A stretch of DNA of 64,000 bases from Leptasterias polaris (lineage: Eukaryota; Echinodermata; Asteroidea; Forcipulatida; Asteriidae): contig JAZGTN010000150.1 in NCBI GenBank assembly GCA_037783415.1, positions 3,100,001 to 3,164,000 of the forward strand, read 5' to 3'. Position 1 is the first letter of the stretch. Every line of letters starts with the position of its first letter. This document shows, piece after piece, positions 44,618 through 56,284 of the stretch. A program made the translations under genes and the position numbers. Under the pieces are notes generated by a model. That model was not told the DNA's origin. It did no database searches and worked only from the letters and a program-made list of their open reading frames with translations.

Positions 44618-45875
44618 CCGGAAGCGATCCTTGTGCTGTTAGATTTTTCTGCAGCATTTGACACTATCGACCATAATCATCTCCTTCAACGTTTATCTTC
44701 TCGCTATGGAATTACTGGAACTGCCCTTAACTGGTTCTCTTCTTATCTGAACAACCGAACCCAGCATGTTCTCATCAACAATGCTAAATCCGATCGTCAT
44801 CACCTCTGGTGTGGTGTTCCTCAAGGTTCAGTAGCTGGACCTCTTGAATTTATAATGTTCAGTGCACCCTTACAAGACCTCATTGCTGCCCATGGTATTT
44901 CTAGTGTTGCAATTATGCTGACGACACCCAGCTTTATGTTACATTCGATCCAGCTGATCGTGCTTCTGCCATTGCAAAAGTTGAATTATGCATTCAAGAT
45001 GTCAAATCTTGGGCTTTGTCCAACAAACTCGCTTTGAATGACTCCAAAACTGAGATCTTATTTTTAAGATCTCGTTTCACAAAACAGATTTCTCCGCCAC
45101 CCTTACATATTGCCCAGTCTGTTATTGAACCATCTGAATTTGCCCGTAACCTCGGTGTAATTATGGATTCTTCATTGTGCATGAATAGACATGTTGATAA
45201 TGTTTGCAAAGCAGCTCTCATGGCTATCAGAAAAATAGCACAGATTCGTCGTTACCTGGATGAAGCTACTACTCTTCGTCTTGTTCACGCTTTCGTCACA
45301 ATTAGACTTGATTCCAGCAATTCTCTTCTGTATGGACTCCCTGATAAAGATCTCGCTAAAATTCAACGTGTACAAAACACTGCTGCTCGCCTCGTTTCTT
45401 GCTTGCCTCGTTCTCACCATAATTATTACACCAGTACTAATGAAATTGCATTGGCTCCCAGTAAAGTTTCGTACAATTTATAAAATTCTTTTGTTAACTT
45501 TCAAAGCTCAAACATGTCAATCTCCTGCTTATTTATCTGAACTTGTTCACCATTATTCCCCTACTCGGACTTTACGTTCATCCCAACAGTCATTGCTTAC
45601 CACAACTACAAGAGCTTCTTCCATTTTTTATGGTCAAAGATCATTTTCTTACGCTGCTCCATTTCTTTGGAATAGTCTTCCTGTGCATATTCGCCAGGCT
45701 AGTTCTTTACATTGTTTTGTTAAAAACTCATTTGTTTGAAGTTGCTTATTTGTAATCTGCTTACTTGTAATGTATCTTTCACTCTTTGTATATTTTATTG
45801 TTCTCTTTATGCGCTTAGAGGCTTTTGCATTAGGCGCTTTACAAATGTCTTTATTATTATTATTATTACTATTAA
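44618..45875 (+). mobile_element. 5'-truncated L2-clade LINE
   Basis: Begins abruptly inside RT at LVLLDFSAAFDTIDH and runs through the RT C terminus to a stop at 45,739. The 3' UTR ends in a GCGCTTTACAAATG block and (TTA)n at about 45,848-45,870, the classic L2 tail. The tail resembles that of the SINE at 3661-4030. 5' truncation is the expected product of incomplete target-primed reverse transcription. Confidence 0.9.
44620..45739 (+). pseudogene. L2 reverse transcriptase, three frames
   Basis: LLDFSAAFDTIDHNHLLQRL, ITGTALNWFSSYLNNRTQHV and WCGVPQGSVAGPL (44,633-44,860) are RT palm motifs. A shift at about 44,905 moves the reading so that YADDTQLY, the second catalytic motif, falls in the next frame. 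That frame continues with LSNKLALNDSKTEILFLRSR and DSSLCMNRHVDNVCKAALM to about 45,415. A second shift then leads to LHWLPVKFRTIYKILLLTFK and PFLWNSLPVHIRQ up to the stop at 45,739. Catalytic residues are recognisable, but the protein is broken at least twice. Confidence 0.92.
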
Positions 45876-45945
45876 CTACGATGTATATTCGACCATAAAA
45901 AGGCATTAAGTGCAATTTTGAGAGCATCCTGTAACCGCTCTTTAA

Positions 45946-46403
45946 CACGTACAGAAAGCGGTCCTTCCGCACACAGCTCATAAAAGACGGTACGCATGAA
46001 ATGAGGGGGGTATCAACGTGTGTAAAACGAACCCATTGCAAGGCCCCAGGGCGGTGGTTTTTCGCTTTTCGACAAGCGGGGCAGCAGAATTAAGCCACCA
46101 TCTCAAGCATGAGTATGATCATTGACATGCTCACACTAGTCGAACCCGTTTGCAGAACATTCACAGGCTACGTGTCTTGTTTACCAAATGGTGACGAGGG
46201 ATGCAGTGCATTACATTTGTATGATTTCGAAATAAAGATCATTATAGGCAAAGTACAAAATAATCTAGTTACTACAACGACTGAATTTCTGATGCATTAA
46301 TGGTATTTTATTTCCTACACTATACTATTGAAGATCCGTTGTGAATTTCAATTGAAAAAATGAATGCGATTGAATACAAATAAAGGCAGACTAAAATTTC
46401 AGC
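45946..46403. other. No gene seen
   Basis: Nothing recognised. Confidence 0.4.
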
Positions 46404-46722
46404 ATAGTTTTCAACGGTAGTTTCAGGTCCTATCCCGGGCACATCCTCAGGCCGACTTATCTTATGGCGGCAAGTGGACCATGAATACGTCCAGGGTGTC
46501 TTCTTGATGACTAAACTGATAGGCACCTCCATGTTGTTGTGACCACCCCCCCTTCTCCTCCTCTTTTGAAAGATGGCCTCTCCCTTTTCAAACAATTTGC
46601 CTCTTTCACTCCTCTTTCGAAACACCTTCATTGACCACGAAACTTGTCACATCAACCCTTTGCCGCCGTAAGACCAGTCTGCCTGAGGATGCGTCCAAGA
46701 TGAGACTTGAAAACTTTCGTCA
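46404..46722. mobile_element. Inverted-repeat MITE (~320 bp)
   Basis: The left arm 46,404-46,472 (AGTTTTCAACGGTAGTTTCA ... CATCCTCAGGCCGACTTATC ... TGGCGGCAA) matches, inverted, 46,660-46,720 (TTTGCCGCCGTAAGACCAGT ... GCCTGAGGATGCG ... TTGAAAACTTT) at roughly 75%. There is no coding capacity. Confidence 0.75.
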
Positions 46723-47707
46723 CAATTAAAATACTAAGTCCAGTTGAGTTTATTGCAGACTTTATTGTGAATTAGATGATCGAGAACATTCATAAATATG
46801 TTTGCCAACTTATAACAGGTTTGTATTAAAGAATCCCCATCTTCACTTTTAACGTTCCCATGAATAACAAGAAAGAAGATGCTTTAAACATCGTTTTTTG
46901 TTGCACAAACAGATCGATGCCAACTTAACAATTTTCTTCTGAGACTTCAATTGAATTCACAAGAAAGTGCAATCACGCTGCCTGTTTGTCTCACTCCCTC
47001 GTTTGGTTTTTCTAATGCATCCTTCAGACAAACAGTAAAGACGTGAATATTCAAACTTGTCAACAACAGGCAGCCACCGCTGACAGTTCCTCTTCTTTCT
47101 CTTGCAAAATACTTTCCCTCCACACGGGCACCCCGGGGCCATGGACGCACCTCACTTGGCCTCGTCTTTCTAGGGGCACATTTCGCCCCAAATCATTAAT
47201 AAAAGCATAAATTGCTACTAAAAATATCCCACAAAATGCAGAGTTCTTTCCCCCAAAGGTCAATATTTCCTATATGTATTTTGTGTTGAATTTTGGCAAC
47301 TAAAAAACGAATCAGAAATTTATAAAAATGGAAAAGACTACGGTTCTAAACGGTCCTGAGGCTCCCGAGTCAATCATTTTTATTGTCCAACCGTCCTCCT
47401 AAAAATCGATGCGAGTCAGCAAGTCCGAGGAGCGAGCCACAGGGACACCGGCATTTGTATTCTATTCACACGAACAAGTTGGAGGCAATGAAAATAACAA
47501 CAACATCGTCACTCAACAACAGTTACGGTCAAATAATTGAAAAACAAAAACAGTAAAATCCATTTTGCTAGCGTGTCTCCTGTATGTTGCTGTCCGCAGG
47601 CTTGACGAAAACTGACGAACAACTGAATAATAGGCTGAATCCGAATTTGCAGCTATATGGCTATACGGACGACTGTGGATAAAGACGTCCTATACTTCAT
47701 GATGACG
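46723..47707. other. No gene seen
   Basis: No recognised gene. Overlapping short minus-strand frames at 46,947-47,263 are unremarkable. Confidence 0.4.
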
Positions 47708-47712
47708 CGGCA

Positions 47713-47764
47713 ATGCCCAAGCCGTAGCCGTAGCTGTAGCTGTAGCCGTAGCTGTAGCCATAAC
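47713..47764 (+). repeat. Hexamer microsatellite (AGCCGT/AGCTGT)n
   Basis: Eight to nine copies of a 6-bp unit alternating AGCCGT and AGCTGT. Each codes for Ser-Arg or Ser-Cys in one frame, so a short RS-like peptide appears; no gene context supports it. Confidence 0.85.
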
Positions 47765-48102
47765 AGGCACTTCAGACACGCCCGAAGTACAAACTCAAAA
47801 GAGTTCAAGAATAAACAACTCAGAATCAAAATACACTCATTGATATAATTGCCAACACCGTGATAGCAACGCTTGATTACTTATTACCAGCTCCAATGGA
47901 TGTTGGTAGAACTTCTACTCTGCAGAAATATATGTTTTACAAGTGAGCTCGTCATTTGAGTGTATTATAGTCATATTACAAAGTACAATCTGGATTTCTT
48001 TTAAATTGTTGTATTAATTGGGGGGATTTTTTTTTTTTTAAAGTAATACTATAATCCTTCAACTGATGAGTAATCATTTTGCACTGTATGCTCCACAGGC
48101 CA
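47765..48102. other. No gene seen
   Basis: Nothing recognised apart from a T run at about 48,029-48,039. Confidence 0.4.
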
Positions 48103-48181
48103 CTCGGGTGGGATTCGAACCTACGTCCCCGTATCCTCGAGCTGATGTCGTAACCTTTAGATCACCGAGCGTGCCCGGTGA
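48103..48181 (-). repeat. tRNA-like SINE head
   Basis: On the minus strand TGATCTAAAGG (plus 48,154-48,164) is an A box and GGTTCGAATCCC (plus 48,110-48,121) a B box, 32 nt apart. CTCGGTGATCTAAAGG and CGTAGGTTCGAATCCCAC have the look of a tRNA D arm and T arm. The anticodon stem is not convincing, so it is a tRNA-derived repeat. Confidence 0.65.
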
Positions 48182-49059
48182 CGAGAGGACATCTCGAAAA
48201 CAAAGGATGTTCACCTCAGTAGTGAACTTTTACTTGACCACGAGAGTGCGCCACCGGGAAGAGTTAGAACTGACTGAAGTTTTCCTGACACGCATTTACT
48301 TCCCAGTTTCCATATAGCTTGTTTACCTAAGAGCACAAAAGAATTGTTTTCTTAGTAGACACAAACAAAATGATCTAGAAAACATGTTTCGTTGCTAATT
48401 TTGGGCATGCTAATTTTGACAAGCAATTTTGTCCTTCTAGAGTCTCACAGTGCCCCGTAGAGGACAGACCGCTGTGAGCCATAAGTGCATAACTACAGGG
48501 TTGACCAACGAGATGAAATCGCGGCTTGTTGTCGTTGCAAATGTTAACTTTGATATAATTATTACGTCATTTTTAGTAAAGAATATAAAACCATGTCTAG
48601 TATAAGATTAGCATTTTATCAAAACTGTAGTGTCTTTTTATTGCGCGCTTACACCACTACAAAGCCAACGTTACGAGTCCGAGTCCCCCCCCCCCCACCC
48701 CACAACAAATGATAAGTGGCTCAAGACTTTTTAATTAATGATTATATTGTTAATTTGTTTTATTTTGTTTGTGTTTTTTGGAATATTTTTTTTGGGGGGG
48801 GATTGAAGACCTACTTTCCCAATTTACCCCAAATGATTGACTCAACAGCAGCGTGGAAAGGGTTTTATCGTTTTACCTATAAAAAAAAGCTTGTTATAAA
48901 ATTACATAAAAATTGTGTGCACAGAACCAAAATGAACATCATCCAAAAGATTACCGTGGGCTCATATTCAGTACCTTCAGGAGACCGAGGACAAAACAAA
49001 AAAGGGAAAACAAAAGGTCTTCATATGGATATTCTATAGACGTGCTCCACAAGAATGTT
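48182..49059. other. No gene seen
   Basis: Poly-C (48,688-48,700) and poly-G (48,794-48,801) runs; no gene recognised. Confidence 0.4.
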
Positions 49060-49610
49060 TGTGTACAAAGTATAAGAAGGATGGTGAGCACAAGGAAAAA
49101 GAAAAGAACAATATAAGTTCCCACAGGAATTGAGTGTGTGTGAGTAGGTAACCACATTCAAACCGGGGACCTATAACAAAAGAGGACAATAGGTCCACGG
49201 TTGCTATCACAAAGGAAAGCATTGTGGTCCACGGTTGCTATCACAAAGAGTTGAACAAAGGAGGGTCCACGATTGCAGGCTGTTACACACTTGTGTGCGT
49301 GCACCTCAGAACAAAAGAGGTCCACAGAATGTAGGGACCTGAAACACTATGTTGACTTACACTCGTCCACACAGTATTTTTTACAGTGCTGAAGAAATAG
49401 AATGTGTATACGCAACCAAGGAATGTCCACAGAATGAATGCGACAGAGCTGCATGTGTGTGTACGTTGGGGTAGCTAAATACAAATTCAAATCGGAGACT
49501 TTACAACAAAGGAGGACAAGGGGGGTCCACGTTTGATTTTTGTTAAGACAAAGAGTTGAACACAGGACGGTCCATGGTTGGAGGCCTTTACACATTGGGT
49601 GAGGACACCT
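49060..49610 (-). repeat. Dispersed repeat S, copies 2 and 3
   Basis: GGTCCACGGTTGCTATCACA recurs at about 49,192 and 49,230, with a variant at 49,265. A second half-copy spans 49,440-49,600 (AAATCGGAGACTTTACAACA ... GGGGTCCACGTTTG ... AGTTGAACACAGGACGGTCC). The reverse complement matches 33,785-33,945. Internal repetition suggests a local duplication after insertion. Confidence 0.7.
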
Positions 49611-50739
49611 TTGGAGAGGAGTGGGGAGTGCCCCGCACCGCCACTGCTAACCTGATTGCAGTCGCCTACTCCTGAAAAGCAACAGTCGTAACGAACGTCA
49701 TTATGAATCTGTTCGTTTTGGGTCACACTCAATTAATTTGCAGCCGTGTTTAGATGGGTCTGCTATACACGGTCGGGCTGGTTGATAATTCCCCCCTCGG
49801 GTGAATCACATCAATCACCCTCAGCTCCTTCGTCGACGCCTGCTCCAAAATAACCCCGGATCCGTCGTCGTTGAAGACACGGAAATAAGACTTTTAATGA
49901 AGTTATGAAACTGATAGGGTAGGTTTGATTATAGATTACATACAATTTAATAAATCAGACATGTAACTAATAACGGTAATCATTGAGGTAGTTTTCGAGT
50001 TTGACCTCTGCTGCAAGGATACTCCGAAGCGATTACAAAGCAATAAACCCAGTGCTTCTGCGATTCTGAGTCCCGCAAAAAAAAAAAAACCCGACAAATT
50101 CATTCCAGGGCCCCCTTTCGTCAGGATTGAAGTCCCCGTCCTTTTGACGTCTTCCCCAAGTGGAGCTGTCGTTTGTTTTCAAATGATGGCCACCATTTCG
50201 TAAATAGGTGTTCACAGTGTGAATGTACTAACGACACGAACATTACACAAATGTATAGACCATGTAGCCTGTGACATTACACGTATAATAAAGAGCAACA
50301 GAATCTGGACTTCCTGCAGGTACGATTTGTACACAGCTCAAAGGACAAAACCATGAAATGTTAAATTTTATCATGAAGATTTCACTGTCTAATTTTAACA
50401 AACTTTTGATGCAAAGAAGCCTCTCTAAACACGCTCAACTGTTACTTTTATAAATATTGAGTTTATGTGGAAATTGTGAAACGAAAAGTAAAATTTCCCA
50501 TATGACCAGTGTATAGTATCTTGCCTGCCAGGAAATGCCCTGGCATGTACATGGTCACTCGTAAACTAAGATCACATGGTTCATCCGTACTTTGCATTTT
50601 GAGGGGGGTCGGGGGAGGGGGTCCGTTATTATTCTTCCGATTTACAGTGTTTTCAATATTTGCAATGTGTTATCTGAAATAAGGTTGTTGTATTTCATTT
50701 TACACTGATGGCGCTTTAATAGGGTATTTTTTTTCAACC
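49611..50739. other. No gene seen
   Basis: No recognised gene; poly-A run at 50,078-50,089. Confidence 0.45.
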
Positions 50740-51060
50740 AACAATTTGGGTGAAAGAGACAGCCATGACTTTGTCTTGATATACAGACTTCCACCTTCCA
50801 GAGTTAACAATCTGAAATCTGCACCATTCCTTGCTGAATTTGATTCTGTTTTCAGTGAAATAGCTACCATGTCAGCCAAACCTATTGTTGTCGGTGACTG
50901 CAATGTTCACATCGATGACTTGAACAAATCAGAAATCACAAAATTCATTGCATCAATTTTAAGTGTTGGTCTTCATCGATTTGTTGAACCGCCCACACAC
51001 AGACTTGGCCATACACTTGACTTTGTCATAGCTCGACATGAGGAAGAATGACTTGATAAT
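50740..51060 (+). pseudogene. LINE endonuclease fragment
   Basis: A 101-codon frame (50,746-51,051) matches the second half of an L2/Jockey-type AP-endonuclease domain: FVLIYRLPPSR, FLAEFDSVFSEIA, PIVVGDCNVHIDD (the expected GDFN reads GDCN), FVEPPTHRLGHTLDFVI. The usual SDH end is not reached. The fragment starts and stops abruptly, with no RT behind it. The Phe-to-Cys change next to the catalytic Asp, and the truncation, show it is dead. Confidence 0.85.
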
Positions 51061-52197
51061 GAACTGTAGGGTGATATACAATGCCATGTCTGATCAAATC
51101 TTTTACTCAAACGCCTTAAACCCACACCGTGTAGGATTCGAACTAGATCCCGTAACTTTCAATCAGTCATTCTGAGAGTGACCATGCGCATTCCATGGCA
51201 TTTTCGGGATGGCAAGATGCTACACTTTTGAAAAATTCATGTTGACAGTTTGCATCGCAATTTCCACAGATAATGTACAAAAACAGCCGGACAAACATTT
51301 CATGTGCCCCTTTCTGCAAATGAAACAAAGTTATACAGACATAATGGTATATAACTCCATAGAATGTGAAGACTTAATGTGTTTTTCAACTTTGCTATGC
51401 ACACATCTGTAATGCCCACATAAAGTCCATGCTCTGTGGCTCTTTTGTAATCATGTGATGACATGAATAACATACTATGTAGAACCTATACACTGAAGTC
51501 ACACTTGATTAATGTTTTTATAAATTTTGGAAGTCAAATTGCGTATAAATAAATGGAGTGACTGCAGTCGAGTAGACTTAAACATAATCAATCTAGATTA
51601 TCACTCACATGCTATACGTGGTTCGACTATAGTCAAACTGGATCAACCCATCCGCGGAGCACTGATTTTCTATAGTCACAGTCGTGAGTTCCGTCACTAT
51701 GTCAAGATGAAAGAAAGGCAAACTGTAGCTGGTTTATGATTAGTTTAATATGATAAAGGGTAATTTTTGTCCAAAATGACAGTAGTTTATCTTTGACTTA
51801 CTAAAGTTGACTGGTTCATCGACTAGACGCGATCAAGCAAAAACAGACCACGCATGTGTGATTTCAGTCATCCGCAAATTGAGGGAAGATTTTCTAAAAT
51901 GCACGCACTGCAAATGGACCACGACTCCCAAAATGACGCAACCAAGATGCAACGACGGGGTGAATTAGGTCAATTAGACCAACCTAACTCGATCGCGTGA
52001 TGATTGCCCGGGTCCAATAACCACCACGCTATACACTTTTCGCTACCGTACTCAATCCTAGCCCACACTACTGAAGCAATTAGACTCATTACTTTACTGC
52101 AGTTCTATATATACAAGCAACAATATCCTGAAGAATCGGAAAAAATAACCTCTTGGAATGTGTAGTAGCATCTGTACATAGCCCACAGGTTGCACTC
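51061..52197. other. No gene seen
   Basis: A B-box-like GTTCGAATCCTAC on the minus strand near 51,130-51,142 lacks an A box. No coding region is recognised. Confidence 0.45.
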
Positions 52198-52227
52198 CTC
52201 CGTTGCATACAATGCAATGCAACGGAG
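52198..52227. repeat. 11-bp perfect hairpin
   Basis: CTCCGTTGCAT (52,198-52,208) pairs with ATGCAACGGAG (52,217-52,227) around an 8-nt loop. No neighbouring gene explains it. Confidence 0.8.
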
Positions 52228-52563
52228 ACTGGTGTCCTACCGGGGCTACAAATTGTAACGATGTGCTTGCGTACATTTCTTGGTTCGCGTAGAACGATGT
52301 GTCTGCCTTTCAGCCTGTATCGATGTAGGAAATCGTGGTAGCGTGAAGAGTCGATACAGAAGCCTTTCCGACACTTGTGGGACCGGCGCGACTTTACGGA
52401 AAACTGTCGTTTACTTTACAACCTCTCGTCCCCGGGCAAGCTCGATGGTCTAGAGGGCAGTTGTGGCTTCAAAGCCCCTCAGTAGTACATGTCATATTTC
52501 TTGTCCAATAGACACCAAGAACACTGATACCCATTTTAAGAGGCCAGGGGCCCAATTTCTGCC

Positions 52564-53159
52564 TAAAGGGACATGTAGCCTTGGATTTGGGCGTTTTGGG
52601 CTATGAAAAGCATTTGAAAGCATGTTATGAAATGAAAATGGTTGGAAAGATGTTTCTAAAATAAAATATAATGACCCGCATAAATATGCCTCGAAATTGT
52701 GTGGTTTTCCTTTCACTAACACGGTCTGCCTTTGGTAGAACCAATTTGTTGTCTCTACTGGCGGACCATGTTAGCTCACGAAGTAAAAGGAAAACCACAC
52801 AATTTCGAGACATAATGTGTGTGATGGATCATTATATCCTACTTTTAAAACATCTTTCCAACCATATAGATAGGTTGTAATATGACGTAAGTCGGCCATC
52901 TTTACGGGCAATTTGGAACACACAGTCATGCGTTACGCGTGAGAACGGCGTGGAACACGCGCACATTTCACAAAACTCATTGCGTGATTGGTTAGTAAAC
53001 GACGCGGCTGTGTTAATAATTTGAGCGCTTGACGCGCCTGCAAGCCAAAATGCGATTTGCCCGTAAAGATGGCGTCTACTGGGAACTATCTATTCATTTC
53101 ATAACAAACGCTTTTTATAAAGCACAAAGCTCCCAATCCACCGCAACGTGTCCCTTTAA
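52564..53159. mobile_element. Palindromic MITE, copy 2, with an insertion
   Basis: Same family as 18,012-18,399: ends AAAGGGACATGTAGCCTTGG and CAACGTGTCCCTTTAA, with middle CCTCGAAATTGTGTGGTTTT. The palindrome centre has decayed more than in copy 1. The right arm is split by a second inverted-repeat element (52,868-53,094); removing it restores the copy 1 arrangement. Confidence 0.92.
52868..53094. mobile_element. MITE nested inside MITE copy 2 (~227 bp)
   Basis: Copy 1 reads ACCATAT then GCATTTCAGAGCAAACG; copy 2 has about 227 bp between ACCATAT and CATTTCATAACAAACG. The insert has its own inverted ends: CGGCCATCTTTACGGGCAA (52,893-52,911) and TTGCCCGTAAAGATGGC (53,057-53,073), with ATAGATAG / CTATCTAT at the outer edges. 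The exact end and target duplication are ambiguous by a few bases. Confidence 0.88.
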
Positions 53160-56100
53160 GCAGACAATATTGGTTTTTTATTATGCTTAGCAAAAAAGAG
53201 CAGGATACCAGTCACAGATATTACAAGTGACATGGTAATTCATAAATCTTAATTTCAAATCTGTGTATTAAAATATAATTACGGTTAAAATAACATTCTA
53301 AGACAAAATTACAACTAGGGACGAGGATGCTTTGTGAGACCATGCATGGGTTGTGAGTTGGGCAACATTTTTAACCGGAAACGGGGGTCAAGCCTTATTT
53401 TCGGGTTTTCTTTGTTGTTTTGTCAAATGTATTTTTATTTCACGTATTTCACGGCTATATTATTTTACTCTCCAAACAATTTGATAAAATTGTTATAAAC
53501 ATAAAATTTACCCAGTCAGTTTCCCTTGTGGTTTGTTATTTGATATCAAACATAAAATACGTTAAACTAAAGTATTTTAATAAACAGAAACGCGCACAGT
53601 CCACGTAAAATTAAATATGGTTTAGAACAACTTGGTCCCGGAAGTTCGAATGCGCGCAAGACTTGCACGATCTACGCTCACAGATACAGATTACATTTGA
53701 AGAAAAAACAGAACAGAATTTACAACTGAGCTTTATAGGTAGATTATGTGTGATATCTTGCCGGAGTTAAAGGGAAAGTTCGTACCATAGAGACGGACCT
53801 GAGCGTGACAAAGGCTCAGATTTCCCCATGAGTGGTGTGTGCGCGTGGGATGTGATGATTGGTCAGCATCAAGATCCATTGACGAACCAAAATGACATAG
53901 AATCTGAGTTAGAATCACGTTTATGGACTTAAATTACAGTGTGGACAACCTCTCCCCACAAAGAAACCACAGCAATTAAAGTGGGTCCTTTATTTCGAAA
54001 CACAGCTTTTCACCGATTCAGTTTCACTACACTTCTTTTGACCAACAAAAAACGTGGCCGCAATTCGGAATAATAATAATGGGCACCATCACATTTCACC
54101 AGAGATCGAACGAACACGTTATTTAAAAAAAATATAAATCAGTTGCATTTCCATTGACAACAAGAAGGACAGTCGGAGAGGATGCTCGCCCCTGAAGCCA
54201 TTGAAACCCAACAGTGTCCAGCCAAATCCAACTGGCAAGGGGTTTTACGGGCTAAATCAAGACTGCTCTTCCGTAGGGGTATACTGACGTCATCCATGTT
54301 TGGGATTTACGGCAACACCAAGAAAAAATAGGATACAAAAGAAGAGGTGGCCTGCAGCTATTCAAAGCCTAGCCGTTCAGCAGCGAGGTTTGAATTATCC
54401 CGTGGCGAGGCTTATTCTGCACAAAACTTCCCCGTGAAGCAGACTAGTAAAGCGTCATAATAAACCAGGAAAAACATGACTTCTTGATCACAGTCGGGAT
54501 TAATTGGCTTTAAGATTACTTCAGCTCGATGCTATTGGTGACTGAATTAGAGAACACAAAATCAGTCTAACTAAATGTTCACAAAGAACCCAGGATCGAT
54601 TTCAGAAAGCACTATTACCATATGGTGATTTGTATTGTGACATCACACTTTATATAATTACTTAGCATTCGATATTGTTACTGCCCTAGGTTTAATGTAT
54701 AATGTTAAAAAGTATAACAAATCAACTTATATAAAGGAGATATTCACGTTTAAAAAATGTTGGTCCCATGTGGGCACTGTGAGCGTTGTTCTAAAAATTA
54801 CGGTCCCGCATGTTTTTGAAGAAAGTATTCAGCATAGTATATCCATGTCCCCGATTGTTCCAACATTAAACAGGATAATCGACTGTCGGTCTAATGTATA
54901 GACAACGTAAATTAAGCCTGCATTTCAAACAATCTTCGCAAATTAAAAGTTGTGGGTTCCCTTTGATGTATATTCGAAGCTGGAGCAACAACGTCGTTGA
55001 CGTCACCGATACCAAAAATAGAAGACTATCTGGAAAACACATGTTGAGATTCCACGCATGCTCTCAATAAAAGTAATAAGGTTATGGTATCAAGCCGTAG
55101 AAATCGAAAGCCTGGCCTCAGATGTACCATGGAGGATTCCTCCATGGCTGTACTGACGCATTTTGCCATACTATCTGATTGTTATCTGTTATCTTACATA
55201 TCTCAATATTCGAGGACGGGGGATCACCCACCCGCGGACTTGACCCTGTCAGTGATACAGACACATACAAAAAATAAATAATAAAAAACCACCACGTGAA
55301 GAGAGATCACATCTTGTCCTCTTCTCTCTCGTTCCTGATGCCGACTGATATCGCTAACACTCGGGTCCAGTAATCCGGATGATGACCACTGGACCCCGGA
55401 GACAGATATCCGTCCGGATATTGGGCACGGAAATCTACACACAAATAACAAATTCCCCCACATTGCTAGCCACAGGTAGTCTCTATTTGAAACTTAAGCA
55501 GATTCAGAAAATACAAAATCACGGCACAGCGTCCCTTTTTCCCTCACCTTTGCAAGAGCTATGTGTAAGTGTTAAATGCAAGATTCCTTTCAGATTTTGT
55601 GTTCATGATAAACTACAGGTTGACATTTTGCTCGTTGATAGCCAAGCTCACTGATGTTCATAGTGAGCTGCTAATCTGAACAGATCTTTCCATGAAAGGA
55701 AGTGATTCAATTCTTTATTTGAACAGGTAGAGGCGGTTAATAATGGCCAGACTCTAGCCCAACGGGTGGATGCAAAATAAACATCACCACCTGCGGTAAA
55801 AACCGTCTCCAACTTCTCCTATCAATTCGCCAATTGAAAAACAAGAACATCATAAATTGAACGTGCAAAAAAACCCCTGAAGACTCAGTAACCGTTATTA
55901 ACCGTTTTCTGAGAAAACGTGCCTATAACTGATTTGAAATAATAAACCACAAGGGATGTGATGAAGATTTTCACAGATTGGTTGGTACGTGGTGTGTTTA
56001 AAACCATTTAGCCACTGGACTGCCCAGCCGCCCGAATTGGTACACCGTAACATGCGGTTGGGGGACACGCTCACCAACTTGTGTATGGACCTTATGCATT

Positions 56101-56284
56101 GATGACGTCATCAGCCACCATCTTAGAGGTAAAACTACGATGAAACCATTGATCTCCAGTATAACGGAGATCAACGGATGAAACAATGAAAAACATACAT
56201 CTATGTATGCGTGGCGCACATTATCAGTAAAATGAGAACCTCCTTTTTACCTCTAGCCGAGGGCACCCTACACAAAATGACGTC
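53160..56284. other. No gene seen
   Basis: About 3.1 kb with no recognised gene or repeat copy. One 21-bp perfect palindrome (10-bp arms CCATGGAGGA, 1-nt centre) lies at 55,127-55,147. Confidence 0.45.

Larger units (their letters stand above)
39410..45945. mobile_element. Candidate TTAA-bounded composite element
   Basis: The 25 bases at 39,410-39,434 are the exact reverse complement of 45,921-45,945. Each starts outward with TTAA and then AGAGCGGTTACAGG. A TTAA duplication plus 21-bp inverted ends is the layout of piggyBac/Kolobok-type DNA transposons. Between the ends lie about 0.5 kb of unknown sequence, a minus-strand LINE, an inverted-repeat element and a plus-strand L2 fragment, all plausible later insertions. 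No transposase is seen. Two unrelated solo copies in opposite orientation remain possible. Confidence 0.45.

Noticed and set aside
48066..48317. 83-codon frame containing RVGFEPTSP
   Set aside because: This peptide style arises from the B box of tRNA-derived repeats read as protein; the minus strand holds a tRNA-like unit here.
52432..52480. tRNA-like A box (GATGGTCTAGAGGGC)
   Set aside because: No B box follows at a suitable distance and no cloverleaf can be drawn.
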